This document shows, piece after piece, positions 12,607-21,479 of a stretch of DNA of 33,289 nucleotides. Made by a program: the position numbers and the translations under genes. This stretch comes from Welwitschia mirabilis. Taxonomy: Eukaryota; Gnetophyta; Gnetopsida; Welwitschiales. The DNA lies in contig JBOZIK010000001.1 in the NCBI GenBank assembly GCA_051453625.1, forward strand, positions 250,636,977 to 250,670,265, given 5' to 3'. The notes under the pieces were generated by a model that had not been told where the DNA came from, did no database searches, and was given only the letters and a program-made list of their open reading frames with translations. The first letter of the stretch is position 1. Each line of letters begins with the position of its first letter.

Positions 12607-13383
12607 GACTTTGTGGTTGTGAACTCTATTCTAGAAAATGCCTTTCATAAAAAAGAGAACGTTATAAGGAATGCATAAAGTCCACTAATTAGAGTACAGA
12701 AAAAGACATCCAATAAAAATTATGATAGAGCAATACTTTATAAATTTGTTAATGTGACTTTGTGGTTGTGAGTTCCATTATCTCTTAATCCCAAAAATTA
12801 TAATGAAGAATGATTAAAGTCCATCCAATTATGGCTTAAAAAAAGACCAATAAAATAGTGAATGGTTAATGTACACATCAAACATTTTTAAAAAAATGAA
12901 TATAATGCTTTTCAAGTTTTGGAGTTTCTGAAACTTGGGATGCATAATGTAAGACACAACTTTGTGGTGGTGAGTTCCATTATCTCTTAATCAAAAAATT
13001 ATAATGAAGAATGATTAAAGTCCATCCAATTATGGCTTAGGAAAAAGACCAATAAAAGAGTGAACAGTTAATGTACACGTCAAACATTTTTTAAAAAAGT
13101 GAATATGATGCGTTTCAAGTTTTGGAGTTTCTGAAACTTGGGATGCATAATGTAAGACACGACTTTGTGGTTGTAAGTTCCATTATCTCTTAAAAAAATT
13201 ATAATGTAGAATGATTAAAGTCCCTCCAATTATGGCTTAGGAAATTATGGCTCAGGCAAGACGAATAAAACCGTGAACGGTTAATGTACAAGTCAAACAG
13301 TTTTAAAAAAATGAAGATGATGCCAAGTGTAGAACATTTCAAGTATCGGAGTTTCTGAAACTTGCGATGCATAATGTAAGACA
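12607..13383 (+). repeat. Tandem repeat of about 202 bp, three full copies and one diverged partial, abutting the P450 start
   Basis: The marker ACTTTGTGG, followed by TTGTGAGTTCCATTATCTC or a close variant, recurs at 12756, 12958 and 13161, giving periods of 202 and 203 bp. A more diverged, shorter copy begins at 12607. Each full unit also carries a TAATG(A/T)AGAATGATTAAAGTCC block, an ACCAATAAAA-type block, and a conserved end containing GTTTCTGAAACTTG and GATGCATAATGTAAGACA. The last unit is longer because of small insertions and ends at about 13383, only about 37 bp before the P450 start codon. It therefore occupies the proximal promoter and leader. No clear TATA box was found in it. This is a real tandem amplification, since no N run is near. 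Confidence 0.9.
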
Positions 13384-13420
13384 TTTCCCAGGAAGTCATA
13401 GGCCTTGTGACAAATGCAAG

Positions 13421-14995
13421 ATGCCGATCACAGACGTATCCGTGTGCTTCTGTGTGCTTTGGGGGCTCTTGAGCTACCTGTTCCTTCGTCATGTCCTGCA
13501 AGAAACGCTGACACGAAGATTAAAGAGGCTCCCGCCGGGGCCTCTCGGATTGCCCATCTTCGGCAGTCTCCTGCAAATGGGCGACAATCCTCTTCAGTCT
13601 CTGAAACGCCTTTCCGAGGAGTATGGAGATCTCATGTCTCTCCGTTTGGCTAACAAATATCTTATAATCGTGTCTTCGCCAGCCATGGCTAGAGAGATTT
13701 GTAAGACTCACGACAGAGCTTTTGCGGGTAGAGAACTGATTGAGTCAATCAAAGTGTTCGGCGAAGCTGAAAAATGTTTCGCCTTTGCGCAGCCCGGGCC
13801 GTACTGGAGGATGCTCAGAAAGGTCTCCGCCTCCGAGCTTTTCGTTCCGAAGAAACTTCACTCACTGCAACATCTCCGGCGCGCTCAGGTTGCCCAGACC
13901 ATTCGCGCAATTTATCTGGAAACGGTCCACGGTGGTTCAAAGTGCTTGGAAGTCAGAGACATAGTGTCGAGATCGTCTATGAGCTTGCTTGGGAAAATGA
14001 TTTTCAGTCGACATATGTTCGAAGTCGACAGTCCACCTTTTCACGAATTCAAGGACGCCGTTTGCAGATGGATAGAGACTCTTAGCACTCCAAACTTGTC
14101 GGATTACATGCGGTGCCTTGCCTGGCTTGATCCTCAGCAAGTAGTGCGTAATACCGCCCTTCAGAAAAAAAGGGTTTACGCAATCTTCGATTAAATTATC
14201 GAAAAGCGCCTCGCTGAACGACAGATGGGCTTCGCGGTCAAGGACTCCGACAAGGATTTCCTCGACACTCTCTTGGATCTCAACTCTCCCGATTTCTCCG
14301 TCTCCAATATCAGAGTCTTCTTGGCTGTAAGTTCCTACCGTTCGTCACATGTCCGCTTTCTATGAATAGATCTGTTTCAGTTAGTTTTAAATGCTAAAGA
14401 AAGTCGAAAAGTCATCAAGAATCCATTAATAATACAGAAAGCACAGTCTGAAATTGACGAGGTTGTGGGTAGAGAGAGGCTCGTAACTGAATCAGATACC
14501 TAAAATCTGCCTTACCTGCAGGCTGTTGTGAAGGAGACGCTGCGATTGCATCCGGCTGCTCCGTTGCTGCTGCCGCACAAAGCAGAAGAGACCGTTGAAA
14601 TTGGTGGCTACGAGATTCCGAAAGGTACCCCGATACTAATCAATTACTGGGCCATTGGTAGAGACCCTCGACTGTGGGAGGAGCCTTCGGAGTTCATGCC
14701 CGAAAGATTTTTTAATAAGAAGTTGGATTTCAAAGGGCAGGATTTTGAGCTGATACCGTTCGGTGCAGGAAGACGAATGTGCGTTGGCATGCCACTTGCA
14801 AGCATTATGATCCACAGTATGCTCGGTGCCCTCATTCAGGGCTTTAGCTGGAGCCCTCCCGCGGGGGTGTCACATAAAGACGTAAACATGGATGAGAAGT
14901 TTAGGGTGGCTATGCAGATGGCCCACACACTTATAGTCATGGCTGTTCCTCGCTTGCCACATCACATATATCAAGCAAATCAAATAGATAATTAA
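13421..14995 (+). pseudogene. Cytochrome P450 pseudogene, plant A-type (CYP71 clan, CYP76-like)
   Basis: This would have been an ER-anchored haem monooxygenase using O2 and NADPH-P450 reductase electrons; the substrate is unknown. From Met 13421 there is a hydrophobic N-terminal anchor (residues 6-22), the LPPGP hinge (37-41), and the helix C W129...R133 pair in YWRMLRK. The 3' part has the ExxR pair in KETLR (14531-14545), PERF (14699-14710) and the haem loop FGAGRRMCVG (14759-14788) with Cys at 14780-14782. It ends at TAA 14993-14995. Total coding content of about 500 codons is near family length. Lesions: stop at 14192-14194 after YAIFD, stop at 14501-14503 (Gln expected before NLPYLQ), and no intact A/G-G-x-D/E-T-T/S I-helix motif. 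GTAAGT at 14328 and TTTCAG ending at 14380 bound a possible 53-bp intron whose removal restores frame. The PFGAGRRMC...GMPLA and FELIPFGAG wording resembles CYP76. The upstream in-frame ATG at 13367 lies in the tandem repeat and is a less likely start. Confidence 0.92.
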
Positions 14996-15003
14996 GGCAA
15001 TCC

Positions 15004-15009
15004 AATAAA
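15004..15009 (+). terminator. Possible polyadenylation signal of the P450 relic
   Basis: AATAAA lies nine bases after the P450 stop codon, inside TCCAATAAAAAG. The position is close for a plant gene but possible. In DNA this AT-rich the hexamer is common by chance, so support is weak. Confidence 0.3.
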
Positions 15010-15055
15010 AAGAAATATGTACATAAATAAAGAAGGGCCTCCATTTTAACATGGA

Positions 15056-15900
15056 ATGTGGGTTGCTTTGTGTTTATCATGTGAGTTGATAATAAGGTCA
15101 ATCATGTAATGATTAAAATAAACTTTTTGAATTTTGATTGTATATACAATTACTATTAGAATTAATAAAATATCCACTTGTTAGTTTTGATTGTGTTCAA
15201 GTTTACTTTTTCAAGTGGTATCAAAGCACAAAGATTTTCATTTTGCTTGCAAGAAATCATAGGAAAGGACACTGCTTCCTTTAGTTCAATCCCCCTTCAA
15301 GAGTTTTTGTAATAGAGACAATTACGAATGGTAGGCCATTAGAGTGCATATCTTCTTGACTTCACTTGATTTGTGGCATCTTGTTTCTTGTGGGTTCCAA
15401 GAGATGAACAATACAACTCTATTTGTAGCTCTTACAAATGATGTAAAGATAAGAGATCTGAGATAACGTCAAAGAGATGCAAATCCACTTTATGTCATCC
15501 AATTAGCTTTCAATCTTACAATATTCCCCATATTTGCATCTATGTATTAAGTTAAGGAGACATAGGAGATGCTAGAAACTATGTATAAGTGTTTGACTAA
15601 GGTCCAAACTATAAATATTTAGATGTTGCATGAATCAAAGGCAATCAATCACTTCATAGGCCATGTGTAAGAAGTTACAATAGGCTTCTTGCAACTAGAT
15701 AAACAATGAAAGGAAGCTAGATCATTAAAGAGATCCTTCAAAGATTATCATCATGATTTGATCCAATTGCACTAGTGATTAAACAGTTAAAAGATCTATC
15801 CTCATTAATAGTGGCTAAGCTTATTGGAAGTCTTAAATCATGTAAATAATACATCATTAACAAAGAAAAGTCAATGGTCCAAAGGAAGCATAGGAAAACT
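15056..15900 (+). mobile_element. Copia retrotransposon fragment: short LTR candidate, primer-binding site and gag relic
   Basis: TGGTATCAAAGC at 15216-15227 is a one-mismatch version of the initiator Met-tRNA primer-binding site. It follows TTTTTCA, which would be an LTR end. A TGTGGGTTGC near 15056 could start an LTR of about 155 bp; this boundary is uncertain. Downstream, about 15400-15890, the broken plus-strand frames read LETMYKCLTKVQTINI, then INHFI and EVTIGFLQL, then a SLLEVLNH-like run and TKKSQWSK. These are in the order of the Copia gag UBN2-type domain (family: LETMYKGLTKVQ, SINDFI, EVTNGLRQLG, INKEKSM). No pol follows in this orientation. The insertion sits within the P450 3' flank. 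Confidence 0.7.
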
Positions 15901-15929
15901 CCCTAGAGTGGGGGTCAATATGGATTCCA

Positions 15930-17800
15930 AATTTACTATAATGAAACTTGAAAAATCAAATTGAATTCAATGCTAACTTAAATGCTTGAATAATGAATAA
16001 TTATAATTAAAGTAATAAAGGTACAATGTACTTATATTATTTGAATGGTTATGTATACAATTTGTACCATTACATTATATCTTAAAAAATTCATTATTAT
16101 TTCTAAACATTACTAACATTCCCTCTGCTTAATAAGGGGGTGGAAAACTTAATAGTGAAACAAAGTTTTCAAACTTCCTTACATTAAGAGCCTTATAAGC
16201 CCATAAATAAGATTATTTGATGTGAACTTATTATAGAAAATACTAAATGTTTTAGTGACATAATCGTCTCCTATAGTAAAATGATATTTTTCAAATTGGG
16301 CATCCTCCTTATTATTGATAGGATTATTTGTATCTTATATTATTGCCTTATAGACATTAATGCCAGGTGTCATAAGTAGATTTTGACTAACAAGTAGTTT
16401 CTTTGCAACTTCAGTAAGAACATAGTACTTATGTTTCATGGTAAATGTCAAAGCATGATCTTGCTTAATGCTTTTCAATGAAATGATGGATTTTCCCAAA
16501 TAAATCACATAACAAGTCCTAGAATTTCTTGAAGTAGATCACCATCCCAATCAGAGTTAGCATAGGCAATATGTGAGCTATGAAAATGTTGAAAAGCTAA
16601 GGATATATATATATAAAACATATTAAAGAATCCAAGAATTATGCAAGAAGATTTACTTCATTTAAATAGGCTAATTTTAATTGTATATTGAAGCTTTCTA
16701 GTGCTTCCTTAGAATTGGGTGGCATTAATTTTCACATTGTGATCTTCATATATTCTATGCCTTAGATTCAATAGAATCACACCATCTTTAATATCTTCAA
16801 GTTGGTATGTCTTAAGCATTTCCTGTAAGTATTTTCTATGATACACCTAAATAATTTCATTCTTTTGTATGGTCTTCATGAAAATATAATGATGCACTTA
16901 ACTTATATATGATAATTTAAAGTTTTAACTCAAAAGATCCTTGAATCTTAATAATATATACTTACTTTTAGAAGTTAATAGCACATCATCCACATGGAAT
17001 GTTAGCCATATTATAAGCTTTATTCCTACTCAAACTTTATAAAAACATTCACATTATGAGGTGAGTTTTAAAAATCATTATGCAGTAGGAATTTACGTAA
17101 CACCTAATTCCAAAACCTAGATAATCAATCTACGCATATGTGAAAAACTTTTAATAATAATTCTTACCTTATGTTTGTTAATATCTTTTCATTCTCTATT
17201 TTGGTAGTTAATACTCATCTTAGACCCCAATATTTTAAACATCTAAGGAGCATGGGACAATCTCCCACATTTCTCTTTTTAACATCATAATATATACACT
17301 TTTCATTATTTCTCTTCAGTTAAGTCAAGTCAATGCTCCTTGTGTTGTATGTGTACACTTTTATCATTCTTAGAATTACATAATAACACACTATCATTAT
17401 TTTAATGGAATATTATCAACATACCTCTAACATATATTCCATCATATCTACTTAGTTATTAGTGTGAAAAATCTATAATTATTCTTTTAAAATTTTAGTT
17501 AGTATTATTTTTTTGGCATGGAGAATGATGTATTTCTAGTTCCATCATTGATACAACCTCAATTATTTTATTTTCTTTATCTATAGGATATTCTAGTTAA
17601 GTTTCTTGATCATCTTAGAGCCTTTTGATGTAACTTATTTATCAATTCATTTTAAACTAACTGTATTCTAACTAACGTCTATGGCTTTTAACCAATCACT
17701 ATCTTATTGAATACTAGATATCATGATTCTTCTAACTTCTTAGTAAAAATATCATAAATATAGTGCACACTTGACATTTTAACATATTCAATTAACATGT
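15930..17800 (-). mobile_element. Copia fragment, reverse transcriptase and RNase H end
   Basis: Minus-strand reading gives DNA polymerase and RNase H blocks in Copia order. Near 16.98-17.0 kb is a FHVDDVLL-like catalytic box (family: YVDD(I/V)LLT), followed by LLTSKSKYILLRFKDLL and YQLEDIKDGV near 16.79 kb. A YEDHNVKINATQF block lies near 16.74 kb and AYANSDWDGD near 16.56 kb, which is the opening of Copia RNase H (family: YSDSDWAGD). After the RNase H, a minus-strand purine run (AGCAGAGGGAATGTTAG, about 16117-16133) could be the polypurine tract, with a 3' LTR then running left to about 15.93 kb. Stops and shifts are frequent, so the fragment is dead. No gag or integrase is adjacent on its 5' side. 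Confidence 0.75.
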
Positions 17801-18887
17801 CACCATGAGATCATTCTAAGCACTATTAATGGAATTTCTATAATAAAAGGTCCTATAGACATATATTTTAAGCATGCTTAGATTAGCTTCATTCTATCAC
17901 ATAATTTAAATGAGGTATTACTTTGAAGGATTTTTGAGAGAATCCTATTAAGTATGAACTATAAAGTATAAAGGTCCTATGCTTCCCATTCCATGTCAAG
18001 GGGTTCTTGAAATAAAATAATATGGATTACTTCTTTGAGAACATGATTTCTACATTTGACAACACCAATCTAACACAGGGAATATGGTGTTATGATTTAT
18101 AATTCCATGTTGGAAAATAAAAGAGCAAAAAACATGAGCATGATTGTCCAAAATGAAAATGTTATTTCTCTAAAATATTCTTCATCCTTACTATAATGAA
18201 GAGATTACTTATAAAGGTAAGTATGCCATTAGGTTTTCACTAGGGTTTTCATGTTCCCTTAGGTATAGGACCATGATTTGTATACAAATCTTAGTAATTT
18301 CCCCCTCAACATGGGAATATGCTCTCTTCCAATGTTAAACTAGAGTACTTAGAGGAAAACCTTGGAAATGTATCCTACAATCAAACCTCCATAAAGAATT
18401 TGCCATGTCAAGGAAGTACTTTGTTAAATAAGTAGTTAATTTAAAACTACACATATTGTAGCAAATAAAACTTATTATGTGCATTATACATCTTGTAATA
18501 TTAGGCCAAAAAATGTATTGCACATCTTGTAGTACTAGATCATAATTTTACTACACATCCCATGGTACTAAGATAAAGAGTAATTTCGAACAAAGACTTT
18601 AAAGTCAAATGAAGCTCATAATGTATAAGGAAAAAATGAGTTTAATTCAACTCATTGTTAATCCAATTTTGAATTGAATATTCTAGAACTTCTCTCGATC
18701 AAGTATAATTGTTTAAATATTAGTTATTGGTTATATGGTTAGATGGTATACTACTGTAATAACTTCATGTTGTATAAGTTTTTTAATTTTATGGACGAAC
18801 TTTCATGTAACATTTTCTATAAGTTTAATATCCTTCTTTCATGGCTTAGATCCACTAATTATGTAGTATGATGTCTTTCAAAGAAGT
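17800..18887. other. Non-coding AT-rich spacer between two Copia pieces
   Basis: I find no convincing protein motif. On the minus strand, around 18300-18325, CATGTTGAGGGGGAAATTA looks like a polypurine tract, with possible LTR-like sequence continuing left to about 18060. This would be a solo or broken LTR of another element, but I could not find its partner. A short tandem repeat lies at 18488-18588. Confidence 0.4.
18488..18588. repeat. Short tandem repeat, three diverged copies of about 34 bp
   Basis: ACATCTTGTAATATTAGG (18488), ACATCTTGTAGTACTAGA (18522) and ACATCCCATGGTACTAAG (18555) recur with periods of 34 and 33 bp. The copies are diverged, so the amplification is old. Such short arrays are common within LTRs; here no LTR pair is proven. 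Confidence 0.65.
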
Positions 18888-20143
18888 TGATTTTATTAAG
18901 TTACATTACCAAGTTGATGTCAAACTAAAAAACCTATTGTAGTGTAATATATTGCAAAAATTCTAGAAAACTCAAGTACTTACAAGTTAGAATTAGTACA
19001 ACATTTTTTATTAGCTTCATTAGAACTTGACAGCTAATCAAGTTATCAAGGAGTTGACTGGATCCCAGAGGGATTGACCAAACCGGTTTCAAAAATAAGT
19101 CTCATTAATTTATCAAAGTGGTAAGACTAGATTTCAGAGTTCTTACCTAGATTTTTACTAAAAATATTTTTTATATCAAATTAATAAGGGAGCAACCAAA
19201 TTAAAATAAGATTTACTAGACCTAAATTTAAAGCGATCAACTGGATTCTAGATGGAGTTAACTGGACTATAAGACATAAGGAAATTAAGTCAATAGGAAG
19301 AACATGGAGTCAACTAATTTTAGTGATAACAATCAATGAGGTCAACCAGATGCTTCGAGGGAGTGATGAATTATAGTGAAAATGGAACTTTTTAGCTTAT
19401 TTTTCTAGTAATTATCTCCTTATTTTTAACTATTAGAGTTTTAGATTCATTTATAAACCCTAAAAATCTTTCTTATATATAAGCCAAATAAATCAAAATA
19501 TTCAGGGATTTTCCTAGATTAACCAATAAGAAAAAGGATATCATTGTACTATTGTTATTCATTGGTTAAGAGACTGCACTGTATGAACTTGTATTTGTAA
19601 ACTTCCTTTCAAATAATGTACTCTAATTTTATTGTACTTTAGATCTAGTGGAGCCAGTGCATTCAGGCATACTATTCTTACCAAAAGATTTGTTCAATAA
19701 AGGTTGAGACTTAGCCTCAAAATGTCCATTTGTAAAGGTTGTAGGTTGGCTTAGAAACCTAAAAAGAAAGCAACAGGGATCTAGATCAACTTAGAGTTAA
19801 AGCTGATAACCAAGAAAAAGGTAGGGAGTTTTCCCGAACCACTATAAATCATTGTGTCTGGTGCTCTTCTGTGGTATTTTCTATTTCAATTATTTTCATG
19901 CTATTTTATTCATTTAATCTCATTTGATAATAGTTTAGATTTTTATTTTAAATACACAAATATTTTTGGTATGACTTTTAAAGGGTAAATTTTACATTGT
20001 AAATTCCATTCACCTCTTCCCCTTCCCATACACCTACCCNNNNNNNNNNNNNNNNNNNNNTGCCCCCAACCCTCCCCCCCTCCCCTCCCCCCTCCCCCTC
20101 CTCCCCCGGGGTCTTCACCACCTTTGGGTTTTTAGACTTTACA
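18888..20143 (+). repeat. 5' LTR of the SIRE-type element
   Basis: It aligns with 26561-27678. Shared landmarks include AAGTTGATGTCAAACTAA, GTAGTGTAATAT, AGTTATCAAGG and GGTTGAGACTTAGCCTCAAAA, and the same order continues to a C-rich end. It begins TGATTTTATT and ends ACTTTACA, two bases before the primer-binding site. The first 470 bp hold at least seven TTGAC or GTCAA pentamers. A 21-N gap (20040-20060) and a C-rich block (20061-20110) disturb the 3' end. Confidence 0.85.
20061..20110 (+). other. Abnormal C-rich block beside a gap
   Basis: About 50 bp made almost only of C with scattered T and A, directly after the 21-N gap. The 3' LTR has only a short CCCCCTCCCTCC run at the matching place. 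The excess is probably a sequencing or gap-filling error over a natural C-rich tract. Confidence 0.75.
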
Positions 20144-20145
20144 TT

Positions 20146-20156
20146 TGGTATCAGAG
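20146..20156 (+). other. Primer-binding site of the SIRE-type element
   Basis: TGGTATCAGAG matches exactly the plant consensus complementary to initiator Met-tRNA. It begins two bases after the LTR end (...TTTACA). This fixes the 5' LTR boundary and the element orientation. Confidence 0.9.
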
Positions 20157-20199
20157 TAAGGTTGAGTTAGTTATATATCTTAACTTCTAAACTGTAGCT

Positions 20200-21350
20200 A
20201 TGAGTAATCCTACTAATGGCCTTTCTACTAGAAGACCACCTATGTTTGATGGAACCAACTATTCTTGCTGGAAGACCTGAATGATAATTTTTCTTAGGTA
20301 TCTTAATGTAGACATAGAGAAGGTTATTTAAAATGAATATATTATACTTACAGTAGCCAAAACTGATAGTAATGATACCACCCTAATAGTTAATAAACCT
20401 AGAGACCAATGCAGCCTCATTAATAAGGCTAAAGCAACTATAAATGTCTATGCTCTTAATGTTACTTTTTGTGCAGTTCGTGTAGAAGAATTCAAGAGGA
20501 TCATTAACTAAGAAAATTCTAAGAAAGCTTCGGACATGTTTGAAATAGCTCATGAAGGTACATCCACTGTAAAGTAGATAAAGTTATAGATGCTTATATT
20601 GAAGTTTAAAGATATTAACATGGAAGAGGAGGAAACTCTACAAGATTTCTTTTCTAGACTGATAAAGATCAAGATAAAGGAAAGGAGATCCAGTGCTATG
20701 CTTGGAAAGGATATGGATATGTTGAAAATAAATGTCTTAATAATAAACACAATTAGAGAAAATCTAAGAAATCATTATTTATTACCACTTGGAATAATGA
20801 AAATGAGGAGTAAGATAGCACCTCTAGTCGAGAATCAAATGGAAATAATAGACTTTCCTTCATGACAATAAAACCTTACTTGAAACATAGGCCCTGTTGA
20901 GTTGAACTAGATGGCTTAGATTTTATAGAAAAAGGTCAAGAAGGGCTAGAGGACACCTACCAAGTGCTATACTCAAGATGTGAAAAGCTAGAAATCCAAA
21001 TCAATGAACCAAAAAAAAATAGTAAAGGCTATAAATAGTGAAAAGAAAGTGTTGGAAGCTAAATATAAGATGATCCAAATAGAGAACACCAAGATAATTC
21101 AAAAAGTAAAAAAGATTATCTCATTTGTAAATAAATTTTCTAATAGTTTTAGTAAATTAGAACAGATGCTTGGAATATGAAAATTATTCCATGATAAGAG
21201 AGCTCTTGGTTTCACATTCTTGAAATCAACCATTCATTCAGATAAGGTAACATGGCAAAATAATAATTTTCTTTTGAATATTACCTACCATTTTTATGGA
21301 AAGTCAAGTTATTAAAAATTATTTTGCAAATTTAAAAATATGATGTTATT
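20200..21350 (+). pseudogene. SIRE-type Copia gag relic
   Basis: From ATG 20200 the frame reads MSNPTNGLSTRRPPMFDGTN, then YS and WKT, then stops. The gag UBN2-type core continues with INKAKATINVYALN, VEEFKRI, FEIAHEGTSTVK (stop where Gln is expected), KFKDINMEEEETLQDFFSR and LVENQMEIIDFPS. The longest open piece is 20590-20865. After it comes a Lys/Glu-rich coiled-coil-like stretch (about 21.03-21.18 kb, ending KLEQMLG) and a broken zinc-knuckle-like ITYHFYGK...CKF near 21.28-21.33 kb, in which the first Cys residues and the His of the CCHC are gone. Gag would form the particle shell and bind element RNA. Confidence 0.85.
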
Positions 21351-21479
21351 TTCAAATCTTGCTAACATTTAAATTTATTATCAAGAATTGTGTACCGTAA
21401 TAGACCAAAAGAACTAAGGCGTAAGGGCTGATAATTTAAAAAGCTTGTTAATTCAAATAGCATTTTAAGTATCAAATGG

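Noticed and set aside
12607-13383. Tandem units as a CRISPR array
   Set aside because: The whole 202-bp unit repeats without unique spacers, and the window is a plant nuclear sequence.
13367-13420. Upstream in-frame ATG as the P450 start
   Set aside because: It lies inside the last tandem repeat unit, and the 18 residues it adds are polar and unlike a P450 N-terminus. The ATG at 13421 leads straight into a membrane anchor.
13199-14140. Other-frame and antisense open frames over the P450 (13199-13501, 13414-13653, 13520-13711, 13740-13964, 13774-14085, 13937-14140)
   Set aside because: They are shadows of the GC-richer P450 coding strand, with no family resemblance.
20146-20156. TGGTATCAGAG and similar sites as tRNA gene pieces
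   Set aside because: They sit directly inside LTR ends and match the tRNA-complementary primer sites of plant retrotransposons. No cloverleaf surrounds them.
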